Positions 6,857 through 13,803 of a stretch of DNA of 13,912 nucleotides are shown here, one piece after another (the first letter of the stretch is position 1; every line of letters starts with the position of its first letter). The stretch is from an uncultured Bacillaceae bacterium (GTDB taxonomy: Bacteria; Bacillota; Bacilli; Bacillales; Cytobacillaceae): assembly GCA_937995745.1 (NCBI GenBank), contig CALKIU010000178.1, positions 1-13,912 of the forward strand. The letters are read 5' to 3'. A program made the position numbers and the translations under genes. The notes beneath the pieces are model-generated. The model was not told the origin of the DNA, did not search any database, and saw only the letters and a list, made by a program, of their open reading frames with translations.

Positions 6857-7969
6857 TTATCTCCTTCGCAACGCCCAGGCCAGCCCGCACAAGCCGGCGA
6901 GAACGATTCCTGTGGCCGCCGGATGTTTCGACGCTTTCACATAATAACTCCGGGACCGCTTCCAACCGATATTCGTCCCCCGCTCCCGCAATCCGTACCC
7001 GGGCTTGTACAAATTGCTTTCCTCCGGAGGATTGGCAGGGCGGCCTGGGTCATATTGCGTTGGCGGCATCAACCGTTCGATCAGCCGGTCCGTCCAGCGG
7101 GGAAAAGCGGTTCCGAAAAGTTTCAACGCTTTGGCTTGGGAACCGATGTACATGTCTCTTTTTGGATGTTCCGCCGCATATAAAATCGCTTCCGCCGCCG
7201 CTTCGGGAGGATACAAAATTCCTTTGTGAACCGGCTGCTCGCTTAAATAGCTTTTGGCATGCTCATTATAGGGTGTATCCAGCCGCCCGGGGTGAATCAA
7301 TGTGACGGATACGGGGATGTTTGCTTTTTCCAGCTCCATCCGCAAACTTTCCGTCCAGCCGTGCACGGCAAATTTGGATGCCGCATAAACCGATTGGATG
7401 ACGGTCCCTTGATCGCCGAACAAACTGCCGACATTTATTAAAGCCGCCGGGCTCCCCCTTTCCTTAAAATGGCGCACGGCCGCCCGGGAACCGTACACCA
7501 CTCCCCAAAAATTTGTGTCAAACAGCCGCTTCATATCCTTGATGCTGACATCCGTGGCATAACCGTAAATCGTCACTCCCGCATTGTTCACCCACGTGTC
7601 AAAACCGCCGAATTCTTCAATCGCGGTTTTTGCAATTTTTTCAACTTCCTCTTCGACACCGACATCCGCCCGCACATAAACCGCTGAATGCCCCTTTATG
7701 CGCAGCTCCCGGACCAACTCACTCAAGGCCTGTCCGTTTCTTGCGGCGGCGACCACTTTGGCGCCCCGCTCCGCCGCCATCCTTGCCGTAACGAGGCCGA
7801 CTCCGCTCGAGGCTCCCGTAATGACGATGACTTGTTCTTCCAACTTCTTCAACTGCAGTTTGGCCATATTGCCAATTTTCTTGCTCCCGGGACGGAACGG
7901 CTCTGCTATACCGTTTATATCACGGTCCATCACCCCGCCGCCGGGATGTTCACCGGCTGATTTTATCAA
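6857..7969 (-). CDS. SDR-family oxidoreductase with C-terminal membrane segment
   Basis: The product has 370 residues and is a short-chain dehydrogenase/reductase with an NAD(P)-binding Rossmann fold. The cofactor motif TGASSGVG is at 51-58 and the structural NNAG at 128-131. The catalytic residues are Ser182 (NVGSL) and Tyr195-x3-Lys199 (YAASK). The classical core ends near residue 285. A tail of about 85 residues follows, closing with a hydrophobic stretch (about 351-367) and three arginines, so the enzyme may be anchored in the membrane. The start is probably TTG at 7969, which has AAAGGAGG 8 nt upstream. Later ATGs (7930, and 7867 at MAKLQLKKL) have weak or badly spaced sites, though homologues may begin near MAKLQ. 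The substrate cannot be predicted. The gene appears monocistronic. Confidence 0.9.
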   Translation of the reverse strand: MIKSAGEHPGGGVMDRDINGIAEPFRPGSKKIGNMAKLQLKKLEEQVIVITGASSGVGLVTARMAAERGAKVVAAARNGQALSELVRELRIKGHSAVYVRADVGVEEEVEKIAKTAIEEFGGFDTWVNNAGVTIYGYATDVSIKDMKRLFDTNFWGVVYGSRAAVRHFKERGSPAALINVGSLFGDQGTVIQSVYAASKFAVHGWTESLRMELEKANIPVSVTLIHPGRLDTPYNEHAKSYLSEQPVHKGILYPPEAAAEAILYAAEHPKRDMYIGSQAKALKLFGTAFPRWTDRLIERLMPPTQYDPGRPANPPEESNLYKPGYGLRERGTNIGWKRSRSYYVKASKHPAATGIVLAGLCGLAWALRRR

Positions 7970-7977
7970 CGGAATTG

Positions 7978-7985
7978 CCTCCTTT
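7978..7985 (-). promoter_or_regulatory. Ribosome binding site supporting the TTG start of the SDR gene
   Basis: AAAGGAGG on the minus strand is 8 nt before the TTG at 7969. The in-frame ATG candidates further downstream have no equally good site. Confidence 0.65.
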
Positions 7986-8207
7986 CTTTTGTTGCAAAAC
8001 AAAACACTGGATGTCTCTAAAAGACTTGGAAAAGTGTTCGATTGCGGACGGTTTCAAACCGCCGACCGCTCAGATGAATGGCAAAAGATATGCGCCAAAA
8101 AATTTCATGTTCCGGATTAGTTTCGGCGGGAGCAAAAAAAGTTATCCGCTCATTAAGAATGTTTTCCAGGACGGCGCGTCAAAAGAAACGGCTGCAACAA
8201 CTGTTTT

Positions 8208-8248
8208 AAAAGAAAACCGGGCATCCACCGCCAGCGCGGAGATGCCCG
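8208..8248 (-). terminator. Terminator of the sat-like gene
   Basis: On the minus strand CGGGCATC pairs with GATGCCCG (8241-8248 with 8218-8225). An inner CCGC/GCGG stem completes a long GC-rich hairpin, followed by GGTTTTCTTTT. It lies 83 bp after the stop of the sat-like gene. Confidence 0.8.
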
Positions 8249-8330
8249 TTCATTCTCTCTTCTTTTATTCTCTTAAAAAGAAAGCCGTTTTCAAAATTTC
8301 AACTCCCTGTCCCTGCTCCCGGCTTTTTCG

Positions 8331-10055
8331 TCAGTCTTTATCTTTTCCTCGGTACCGGTGGTATGGAAGCGTATTCCAAATTCTGTACCGCAAATCTTCC
8401 GGACGGAGAGAAACAGGAATATCTTCCAAAATTCTTCTGGCCACTGACAATTCTTTTTCCGCTTCGCTCTTGTCTTGATACATAAATTCATCGGATGCTT
8501 TTTCCGGCGCATTTTTCACTTTTTCCTCGAGAGACTGAATGACCATTTCCTGCTGTTTGCACATGGCTTCCCGGGCGTCGGTCACCCACTCGGGCTGTGC
8601 GGTGCGAAGCGTGTCAGCAACATAGCTGTATTCATTAAAGATGTCTTTATAAATCCTGTCGGCATTAGTCCGGACATCGGAAATGGCCACCTCCAAATCC
8701 TCTATCGTCAATTCTTCCGGCTTCAAAGCCTTGTCCCGTGCCGGACCGCCGATTCCTTTCCTCGTCAAATAATAGGGGAAAATGCTTTTGATCGTTTTTC
8801 CAACGGGCGAAATGGCTTGATTGTTTTCATCGACCCCTTTCGGCTGGACGCCCTGCATGGCGATCCGGGCCGATTCGGGCCTGACGATTTCTTTCGGCGG
8901 CAGCACCCCGTAGCGGAGCATTTCCCTGATGCCCGTACCGGAAATGTTTATGCGGTATTTCTCATCATGGGGGCACGTCTGCTCCGTTGCCGGACTGTCG
9001 CAGCGCGTGCAGTAGAACACCTCATGGAACAAACGGACATCAATGCCCAATTCTTCCGGGGTAAACTCGTCAAAAATCGTATGGCTGGCATATTTGTCGT
9101 AATAATCCCCGATTCCGGCATGGTCCCTGCCAATCAGGGCATGCGTGCAGCCATAATTTTTCATGATTAACGCATGCAAGACAGCCTCGCGGGGGCCTGC
9201 GAAAATATACGTCACCCGCAGCGGGGCAAGCACCGTTCTGTCCTTCGGATAATACGTGTTAAGCACGCTTTGATAAGCAAGCACGCGGAATTCGTGGCGG
9301 GTGTACTCCCGTTTTGCCATTTCGACAAGCGGCTGGATGAACAGTCCATCCAATTCTTCCAGCGCATTGCGGTGAATATATTCATGGCCGCGGTGCAGCG
9401 GGTTGGCTCCCGTGATAAATCCGCCGACCGTACTGAATTTTTTCTCCTCATAAAAAAGCTTCCACGTATCTTTGGGCTCCATGCGGAGTTTTTCAAACGG
9501 GCCCCAATGTACCCGGCGCAGAAGTTGAATCGGACCGGCCAATGCGGTATCCCCCATCCGGCGGTAAATGGCATCCACACCGGGATGGTTCCGGTCTGTT
9601 GTTCCGAACAGATGCTTGGCACGAAATTCCCTGTCATATTTGAAAATATCCGTCAATTTCAAAACAGCAACCGGCTCTTTCGCGGCATCGACAAGGGCCA
9701 CTTCATCTCCGACAGATAGCGTCTTAATCACTTGGCTGTTTTTTTCTCCAATCGGAGCAAAGCTTAACGGCACCGGCCAGATGGTTCCGTCCTTTAAACG
9801 ACCTTCCGTCAGAACCGATTTATAATTTTCCTCATCCATAAATCCCTCATTGGGCGAAAGAACACCGGTCGCAATCATTTCGAGAGTGATGATCGCTTCC
9901 AAATCGATCATGATTTTCGGCAGAGACTTTGCTTTTTCCAGCATTTCTTCCCGTGCTTCACCGGTTAAAACGCGATTTACCAATTTTCCTCCGTGGGGTT
10001 TTTGCGGATAGCTGTCCACTTTTCGGGCGCCAAGAACATCTGTTCCTTGATTCAT
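8331..10055 (-). CDS. sat: Enlarged ATP-sulfurylase-like protein with altered substrate motif and C-terminal extension
   Basis: The product has 574 residues; residues 1 to about 393 match the bacterial ATP sulfurylase (sulfate adenylyltransferase) fold. Present are the N-terminal PUA-like part (LSPNEGFM at 66-73), the catalytic HxxH (His221-RG-His224), GRDHAG (309-314), a C-x2-C-x8-C-x-H putative metal site (Cys349, Cys352, Cys361, His363) and ISGT-x2-REML (371-380). However, the sulfate-binding QxRN motif before HxxH reads TGAN (about 215-218), so Gln and Arg are missing. After residue 393 comes a mostly helical, charged extension of about 180 residues without a P-loop, so it is not an APS kinase fusion. 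Typical assimilatory Sat proteins have about 380-390 residues. Start ATG 10055 has AAGGAGGGT 5 nt upstream. No other sulfate-assimilation gene is adjacent. Sulfate activation is the default call, but another nucleotidyl transfer is possible. Confidence 0.85.
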   Translation of the reverse strand: MNQGTDVLGARKVDSYPQKPHGGKLVNRVLTGEAREEMLEKAKSLPKIMIDLEAIITLEMIATGVLSPNEGFMDEENYKSVLTEGRLKDGTIWPVPLSFAPIGEKNSQVIKTLSVGDEVALVDAAKEPVAVLKLTDIFKYDREFRAKHLFGTTDRNHPGVDAIYRRMGDTALAGPIQLLRRVHWGPFEKLRMEPKDTWKLFYEEKKFSTVGGFITGANPLHRGHEYIHRNALEELDGLFIQPLVEMAKREYTRHEFRVLAYQSVLNTYYPKDRTVLAPLRVTYIFAGPREAVLHALIMKNYGCTHALIGRDHAGIGDYYDKYASHTIFDEFTPEELGIDVRLFHEVFYCTRCDSPATEQTCPHDEKYRINISGTGIREMLRYGVLPPKEIVRPESARIAMQGVQPKGVDENNQAISPVGKTIKSIFPYYLTRKGIGGPARDKALKPEELTIEDLEVAISDVRTNADRIYKDIFNEYSYVADTLRTAQPEWVTDAREAMCKQQEMVIQSLEEKVKNAPEKASDEFMYQDKSEAEKELSVARRILEDIPVSLRPEDLRYRIWNTLPYHRYRGKDKD

Positions 10056-10395
10056 GATTCACCCTCCTTGCAATTTTTTATTCTATGAATATTCCCCTTT
10101 GTCCAAAGATATTCCTGAACCGGCCATTCTATTCCGCTTCATTCCTCAAAAATTTGTATTCTATTTTTCAGAAAGTATAGCTTCCGATTTTCCCTTTTGG
10201 AAAAAGCGGCCAAATTGCCCCGGTTTTCAATCAAAAGGTTTTTGGCCAGCATGCTCCGTATATTTTGCTTTATTAAACAGCCGCGCGTCTGATTACGTCT
10301 ACCGCTCACGGATGCGGACCGAAACATCACAAAAAAAAGTTTCCCGCAAACGAAGGAAACTTTCTTCCCGAAACCAATAACCTATGAATTTGTTC
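10056..10395. other. Intergenic region upstream of the sat-like gene
   Basis: The 340 bp hold the MATE terminator at the right end and the sat-like ribosome binding site (10061-10069) at the left. A TATACT -10-like hexamer on the minus strand (10174-10179) has only a weak -35 partner, and a TTGGAC/TAGAAT pair nearer the gene has a 15-bp spacer; neither is a firm promoter. I saw no S-box or T-box pattern. A 63-codon minus-strand frame (10139-10330) has no ribosome binding site and no recognisable product. Confidence 0.55.
10331..10363 (-). terminator. Terminator of the MATE gene
   Basis: AAAGTTTCC (10336-10344) pairs with GGAAACTTT (10355-10363) around a 10-nt loop. On the minus strand the stem runs into a further five Ts. 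It begins 33 bp after the MATE stop codon. Confidence 0.85.
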
Positions 10396-11769
10396 TTAAT
10401 AGGAATGAGACTCGCCGCTTTTTTCCCTCAACAAGCTCCTTTTCTTCCAAGGCTGTGAAATCCATCTTTTTAGCGCAAAAAATCCCCGCAGCCATTCATC
10501 GATTCCCTGGGCAATCCAAACGCCAAGAAGCCCGATGGCAAAGGAAATTCCCAATACATAACTTAGCGACACGGCCACTCCCCACATTGAAATGATGCCG
10601 ATTACAACGGGAAAACGGACATCTCCCGCCGATTTTAAAGAGCTCATTAACACAAGATTCATCGCCCGCCCCGGTTCAATAAACACAATCGCCCACAGAA
10701 CCGGTACGGCTATCGCCAAAATCTCAGGATCATCAGTAAACAGCGACAGCAATGTTCTGCCGGTAATGGCAACGAGCAAAGCAACCGCTGTTGAAACAAG
10801 CATGGAAATTCCCAATGTTTTCAGTCCGCGCTTTAATGCTCTCCGATACTGCCGGGCTCCGATAAACCGGGCCACCAGAATCTGCGTTCCCTGGGCCATG
10901 GCAAATGTAAACAAATAACAAAACATGGATATATTTAATATGTACACACGCGCGGCCAAAGCAGCGTCCCCGATCATGGCGACAAAACTGGTGATGACCA
11001 CTTGGGAAAGCTGATAAGACAGATTCTCGCCCGCTGACGGAATCCCGATGGAGAGCAGGGCTTTAACATCGGTTTTGTTGATGGAAAAAGCATCTTTCAA
11101 ATAAAAGCGGAGACGAAGCCGTTGATAGACAAAATAAAAAAGAGTGGTCATTAAAAAAAGCCGGGCAAGCACAATGGACACGGAAATGCCAAACACTCCC
11201 GTCACCGGAAGACCGAACCATCCCCGAATGGCGATCAGATAACCAAACAAACTGATGACATTCGTGACGACGGTGACAACCATACTTTCCTTCGTATATC
11301 CGTAGCTGCGCAAAATAGCGCTTAAAGCGGAAGATACAGCCTCCAGGAAAAGAAACAGTCCCGTCACAGTCAAAAAAGTATTGGCATATTGATAGACTTC
11401 CCCGCTGAGTCCGTAAAATCCCAAAATCCGCTCCCGGCCGGCAACCAAAGCAACCGTCAATATGATCCCGACCCAGACATTAAAGCCAAATGCCGATCGG
11501 GCAATCCGCCGCGCCTCCGCCAAACGGTTGGCCCCCAAATTTTGCCCGATTAATATCGTCGCTCCGATAGCCGTCACATTAAAAACAAAAATAAATATGA
11601 TCATAATTTGATTCGCCACGCCAACACCGGCGACCGCATTGTCTGAATATCCGCTCAAAATTAAAGTTGCGAGAATCCCCATGCTCATGCGCAGGGAGAT
11701 TTCTATGAAAAGCGGCCAAGTGATTTCAAATAATGTTTGTTCTTGATATTTATTTCGTTCCGTTGTCAA
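10396..11769 (-). CDS. MATE-family multidrug efflux transporter
   Basis: The product has 457 residues and about twelve predicted membrane segments in two MatE halves, a cation-coupled exporter of the cytoplasmic membrane. Family features include the N-terminal ITWPLFIEISLRM helix, AVAGVGVANQI in the second segment and IGQNLGANRLAEARRIA in the loop of the first half. The second half has the equivalent MAQGTQILVARFIGARQYRRALKR. The length is typical. The start is TTG at 11769: an in-frame TGA lies two codons upstream and the next in-frame ATG is at residue 28, inside the first helix. The GAGGAG site is 11 nt upstream, a long spacing. The leader is unusual, with a short upstream frame and a hairpin beside the ribosome binding site. 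Substrate is unknown; drug or metabolite export is the usual role. Confidence 0.93.
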   Translation of the reverse strand: MTTERNKYQEQTLFEITWPLFIEISLRMSMGILATLILSGYSDNAVAGVGVANQIMIIFIFVFNVTAIGATILIGQNLGANRLAEARRIARSAFGFNVWVGIILTVALVAGRERILGFYGLSGEVYQYANTFLTVTGLFLFLEAVSSALSAILRSYGYTKESMVVTVVTNVISLFGYLIAIRGWFGLPVTGVFGISVSIVLARLFLMTTLFYFVYQRLRLRFYLKDAFSINKTDVKALLSIGIPSAGENLSYQLSQVVITSFVAMIGDAALAARVYILNISMFCYLFTFAMAQGTQILVARFIGARQYRRALKRGLKTLGISMLVSTAVALLVAITGRTLLSLFTDDPEILAIAVPVLWAIVFIEPGRAMNLVLMSSLKSAGDVRFPVVIGIISMWGVAVSLSYVLGISFAIGLLGVWIAQGIDEWLRGFFALKRWISQPWKKRSLLREKSGESHSY

Positions 11770-11780
11770 TTTTCAGTTTT

Positions 11781-11802
11781 CTCCTCTTTTTCTCAGAAAA
11801 AG
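11781..11802 (-). promoter_or_regulatory. Hairpin touching the MATE ribosome binding site
   Basis: CTTTTTC and GAAAAAG (11786-11802) form seven perfect pairs around a 3-nt loop. On the minus strand the 3' arm ends at the first base of the GAGGAG ribosome binding site (11781-11786). The TGA that ends the short upstream frame is in or next to the loop. Folding may influence access to the site. Confidence 0.4.
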
Positions 11803-11837
11803 GTACTTTCATTCATGGCTGCGCGCATTTTTTTCAT
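11793..11837 (-). CDS. Possible 14-codon upstream frame in the MATE leader
   Basis: An ATG at 11837 opens a frame for MKKMRAAMNESTFF that ends at TGA (11793-11795), 24 nt before the MATE TTG start. Short leader peptides upstream of efflux genes can control translation, which makes the position suggestive. Against it, I see no Shine-Dalgarno sequence ahead of this ATG, and a frame this short can occur by chance. Confidence 0.2.
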   Translation of the reverse strand: MKKMRAAMNESTFF

Positions 11838-11842
11838 GGCTG
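11812..11842. repeat. 10-bp direct repeat in the MATE leader
   Basis: TTCATGGCTG occurs at 11812-11821 and again at 11833-11842. The copies are spaced 21 bp start to start, two turns of the helix, between the presumed promoter and the start codon. This could be a paired regulator site or chance; on the minus strand both copies contain the in-frame ATGs of the short upstream frame. Confidence 0.4.
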
Positions 11843-11893
11843 TTTTTAATCACAAAATATTTGCCTTTCCGAAAAAAATTATCTCAAAATATC

Positions 11894-11899
11894 ATTATA
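11894..11899 (-). promoter_or_regulatory. Candidate -10 element of the MATE promoter
   Basis: A perfect TATAAT is present on the minus strand in an AT-rich stretch. The -35 region 17 bp upstream (AGCAGA) is poor. The leader to the TTG start would be about 120 nt. Confidence 0.35.
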
Positions 11900-11950
11900 C
11901 TACATTGTAAAAAATTTCTGCTCACCAAAAATGCAAATCAAATGCTCAAG

Positions 11951-11993
11951 AAAAAAGGGAAAGCCGCCGCCACAACATTTCGGCAACTTTCCC
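11951..11993 (-). terminator. Second terminator after the flavoprotein gene
   Basis: GGGAAAG (11957-11963) pairs with CTTTCCC (11987-11993), and inner CCG/CGG arms extend the stem after a small bulge. On the minus strand six Ts follow. It lies about 50 bp beyond the first terminator. Confidence 0.75.
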
Positions 11994-12010
11994 GTTCTAT
12001 CCATCCTTAT

Positions 12011-12044
12011 AAAAAAAGCTTTATTGCAAAATTCCAATAAAGCT
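12011..12044 (-). terminator. First terminator of the flavoprotein gene
   Basis: AGCTTTATTG (12017-12026) pairs perfectly with CAATAAAGCT (12035-12044) around an 8-nt loop. On the minus strand it runs into six further Ts. The stem begins at the base right after the TAG stop codon. Confidence 0.9.
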
Positions 12045-13568
12045 CTATTGAAACAAGCCGGCATGATCTTTTTGCACGATAATCTTCTTTTCCCACTCTT
12101 TCTTTTCTTCTTTAATATTTTGCAGTTGATGGGCCCCTCGGCTTTCTTTTCTTTGCGAGCCGGCATAGGCGCATGCCCATGCGCTGATGAGTTTATCCGC
12201 CAATTGCAAAGCGGAAATGCCGTTTGCCGCTTGCAAATGATCTATCATTGTTTTCAACTCATTCACCGCTTCTGTTAATGTTGCTGTGGTTCTTTCAATC
12301 CCTGCTTTTTCCCACATTATATTTTTTACTTTCATAATAAGCTCTTTTTCTTCACTAGGCGTTAATTCATCCTTGGACTCGTTCCTTTTCAATACCTCAC
12401 TGCTTATGTCCGCTTTCACTAAATTTCCGCTTTCTTTGGCGGCCATTTTTCCTGCTCTGTGCCCGAAAACGAGCGTCTCCGTTAATGAACCGCCCGCCAG
12501 ACGGTTGGCACCATGCAATCCTCCTGCACATTCTCCGCATGCATATAATCCTTTCAGATTCGTTCTGCCCCATTCATCGGTTTGAATGCCTCCCATGCAG
12601 TAATGCTGCACCGGGTGCATGACCCATCTCCCTTTATATCCTTTCTTATATAAACGGTAAAGATCAGGACTGTCTTCCTTCAATACCTCATCAGGCACAC
12701 GGGAAAAATCCAAATATACTTTATTCTGTTTATACATCTCATAACAAAGGACATCCCTGGTCTCCAATTCCTTTTTCGGATATTTCTCCATAAAACGTTC
12801 TTGATTTTCATTGAACATATAAGCGCCCTTGCCAAATATTTTGGTCAGCACGTCAATATTGGCCGGCTCTTTTAACCGATAAGGATAAAACTGCACAAAT
12901 TCCATATCGACAAGTGTTGCCCCATGGCGAAAAGCTATTCCAATTCCCTCGCCGGTCACATCTCGCGGGTTATCCGATGAACCATATAACCCGCCAAAAC
13001 CGCCTGTAGCCAAAATAACCGCGGGAGAATAATAAAGAGAAAGTCTATTATCATGCTCAATTACTGCTCCGGTCACACGGTTCCTGTCCTCGAGCAAATC
13101 AATGAGACGCGCTTGTTCTTTGAAATCTACTCCCGCTTCCAATGCATAAGCACGCATCGCTGTCGTTACATTTTTTCCTTTTCCTCCACCGGCATATACT
13201 CTTCTGGGGTAAGAGTGGCCCGGTGTTGCGATTCTTTGTTCCCGTTCCAGTTTGACTCCGTATTTCGTTTCCAATTCATGAACCCGCTGAGTACTCTCTT
13301 CCGCCAATATTCTCGCCAACTTCTTGTCTGTTAACCATCGGCTCCCCTTTACAATATCCTCATAAAAAATATCGGGTGAATCCCCCTCAGAGAAAATGGC
13401 TGAAAAAACGGCATTAGAAATGACGGAAGAGCCGGCAAAACCCGCTTTTCCCTTTGTTATAAGCGCAACGGAGACTCCTTCTTCCGCGGCCGCTATCGCC
13501 GCGGCAAGACCGGCATTGCCTCCACCTATAACCAATACATCATAAAAAAGAGACTCGAGCTTTTTCAT
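12045..13568 (-). CDS. FAD-dependent oxidoreductase of the SdhA/FrdA/NadB superfamily
   Basis: The product has 507 residues and no signal peptide. The dinucleotide-binding motif DVLVIGGGNAGLAAAIAA is at 10-27, and the second FAD region is LYACGECAGGLHGANRLAGGSL (341-362). Family catalytic positions are mostly present: Arg271 in ETRDV, His322 in HYCMGGIQTD and Arg356 in GANRL. The substrate-site HPT of fumarate reductases, succinate dehydrogenases and NadB is FYPY here (227-230), so the usual His is Tyr228. No His is seen where SdhA and FrdA attach FAD covalently, so FAD is probably non-covalent. The ATG at 13568 is chosen because AGGAG lies 8 nt upstream; a GTG at 13577 overlaps that site. 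No iron-sulfur or membrane-anchor partner gene is adjacent. It is probably not a true SdhA or NadB, and its substrate is unknown. Confidence 0.88.
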   Translation of the reverse strand: MKKLESLFYDVLVIGGGNAGLAAAIAAAEEGVSVALITKGKAGFAGSSVISNAVFSAIFSEGDSPDIFYEDIVKGSRWLTDKKLARILAEESTQRVHELETKYGVKLEREQRIATPGHSYPRRVYAGGGKGKNVTTAMRAYALEAGVDFKEQARLIDLLEDRNRVTGAVIEHDNRLSLYYSPAVILATGGFGGLYGSSDNPRDVTGEGIGIAFRHGATLVDMEFVQFYPYRLKEPANIDVLTKIFGKGAYMFNENQERFMEKYPKKELETRDVLCYEMYKQNKVYLDFSRVPDEVLKEDSPDLYRLYKKGYKGRWVMHPVQHYCMGGIQTDEWGRTNLKGLYACGECAGGLHGANRLAGGSLTETLVFGHRAGKMAAKESGNLVKADISSEVLKRNESKDELTPSEEKELIMKVKNIMWEKAGIERTTATLTEAVNELKTMIDHLQAANGISALQLADKLISAWACAYAGSQRKESRGAHQLQNIKEEKKEWEKKIIVQKDHAGLFQ

Positions 13569-13601
13569 ATTCTCCACTCCTGAAACAATTTCCTATTCTT
13601 A

Positions 13602-13616
13602 ATCATTTTAAATGAT
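13602..13616. promoter_or_regulatory. 15-bp perfect palindrome, possible operator of the flavoprotein gene
   Basis: ATCATTTTAAATGAT has 7-bp arms around one central base. It sits 23 bp downstream of the candidate -10 and 33 bp upstream of the start codon. The 7-1-7 layout is like Fur-family boxes, but the bases do not match the Fur, PerR or Zur consensus. Confidence 0.35.
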
Positions 13617-13639
13617 CTCGAAAAATAGTGAATATCCTA

Positions 13640-13645
13640 ATTATA
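13640..13645 (-). promoter_or_regulatory. Candidate -10 element of the flavoprotein promoter
   Basis: A perfect TATAAT is present on the minus strand, about 70 bp before the start codon. The hexamer 17 bp upstream (CAGAAT) is a poor -35, so an activator or another sigma factor may be needed, or the match is chance in AT-rich DNA. Confidence 0.35.
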
Positions 13646-13803
13646 TAATCGTTTCATTTTCCATTCTGCGCTTCTACGCCCGAGAGCCTTCTCCCATGGC
13701 GGTGAACATGCGGCCGGGTCAGCCTCATTTAAAAGAACCAGTTCCAGACTTCATGCCTTATCACGAGTGTCGCCGAGAAAACTTGATACGGCCATGCGGC
13801 AAC

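Larger units (their letters stand above)
7970..8330. other. Intergenic region between the SDR and sat-like genes
   Basis: No gene is visible in these 361 bp. From right to left on the minus strand the region holds the sat terminator (8208-8248), then about 220 bp of leader for the SDR gene. The leader includes a 13-bp palindrome, CGGTTTCAAACCG (8049-8061), and the SDR ribosome binding site. A TTGACG hexamer lies near 8176-8181 without a convincing -10 at the right distance, so the SDR promoter is not placed. Confidence 0.6.
13569..13803. other. Intergenic region upstream of the flavoprotein gene
   Basis: No gene is seen. The left third is AT-rich and holds a candidate -10 and a palindrome; the right part (about 13665-13803) is more GC-rich and contains nothing I recognise. 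Confidence 0.5.

Noticed and set aside
8049..8061. Palindrome CGGTTTCAAACCG as an SDR operator
   Set aside because: It is perfect but short, and no promoter could be placed beside it, so it is mentioned only within the intergenic entry.
8331..8876. APS kinase domain fused to the Sat-like protein
   Set aside because: The tail contains SPVGKT but not the full GxxxxGK[ST] P-loop and shows no other kinase motif.
8475..9719. Two long plus-strand frames opposite the sat-like gene
   Set aside because: They are shadows of the well-supported minus-strand gene, with no motif and no suitable start signals.
10139..10330. 63-codon minus-strand frame between the sat-like and MATE genes
   Set aside because: It has no ribosome binding site and no recognisable sequence; it may be leader DNA of the sat-like gene.
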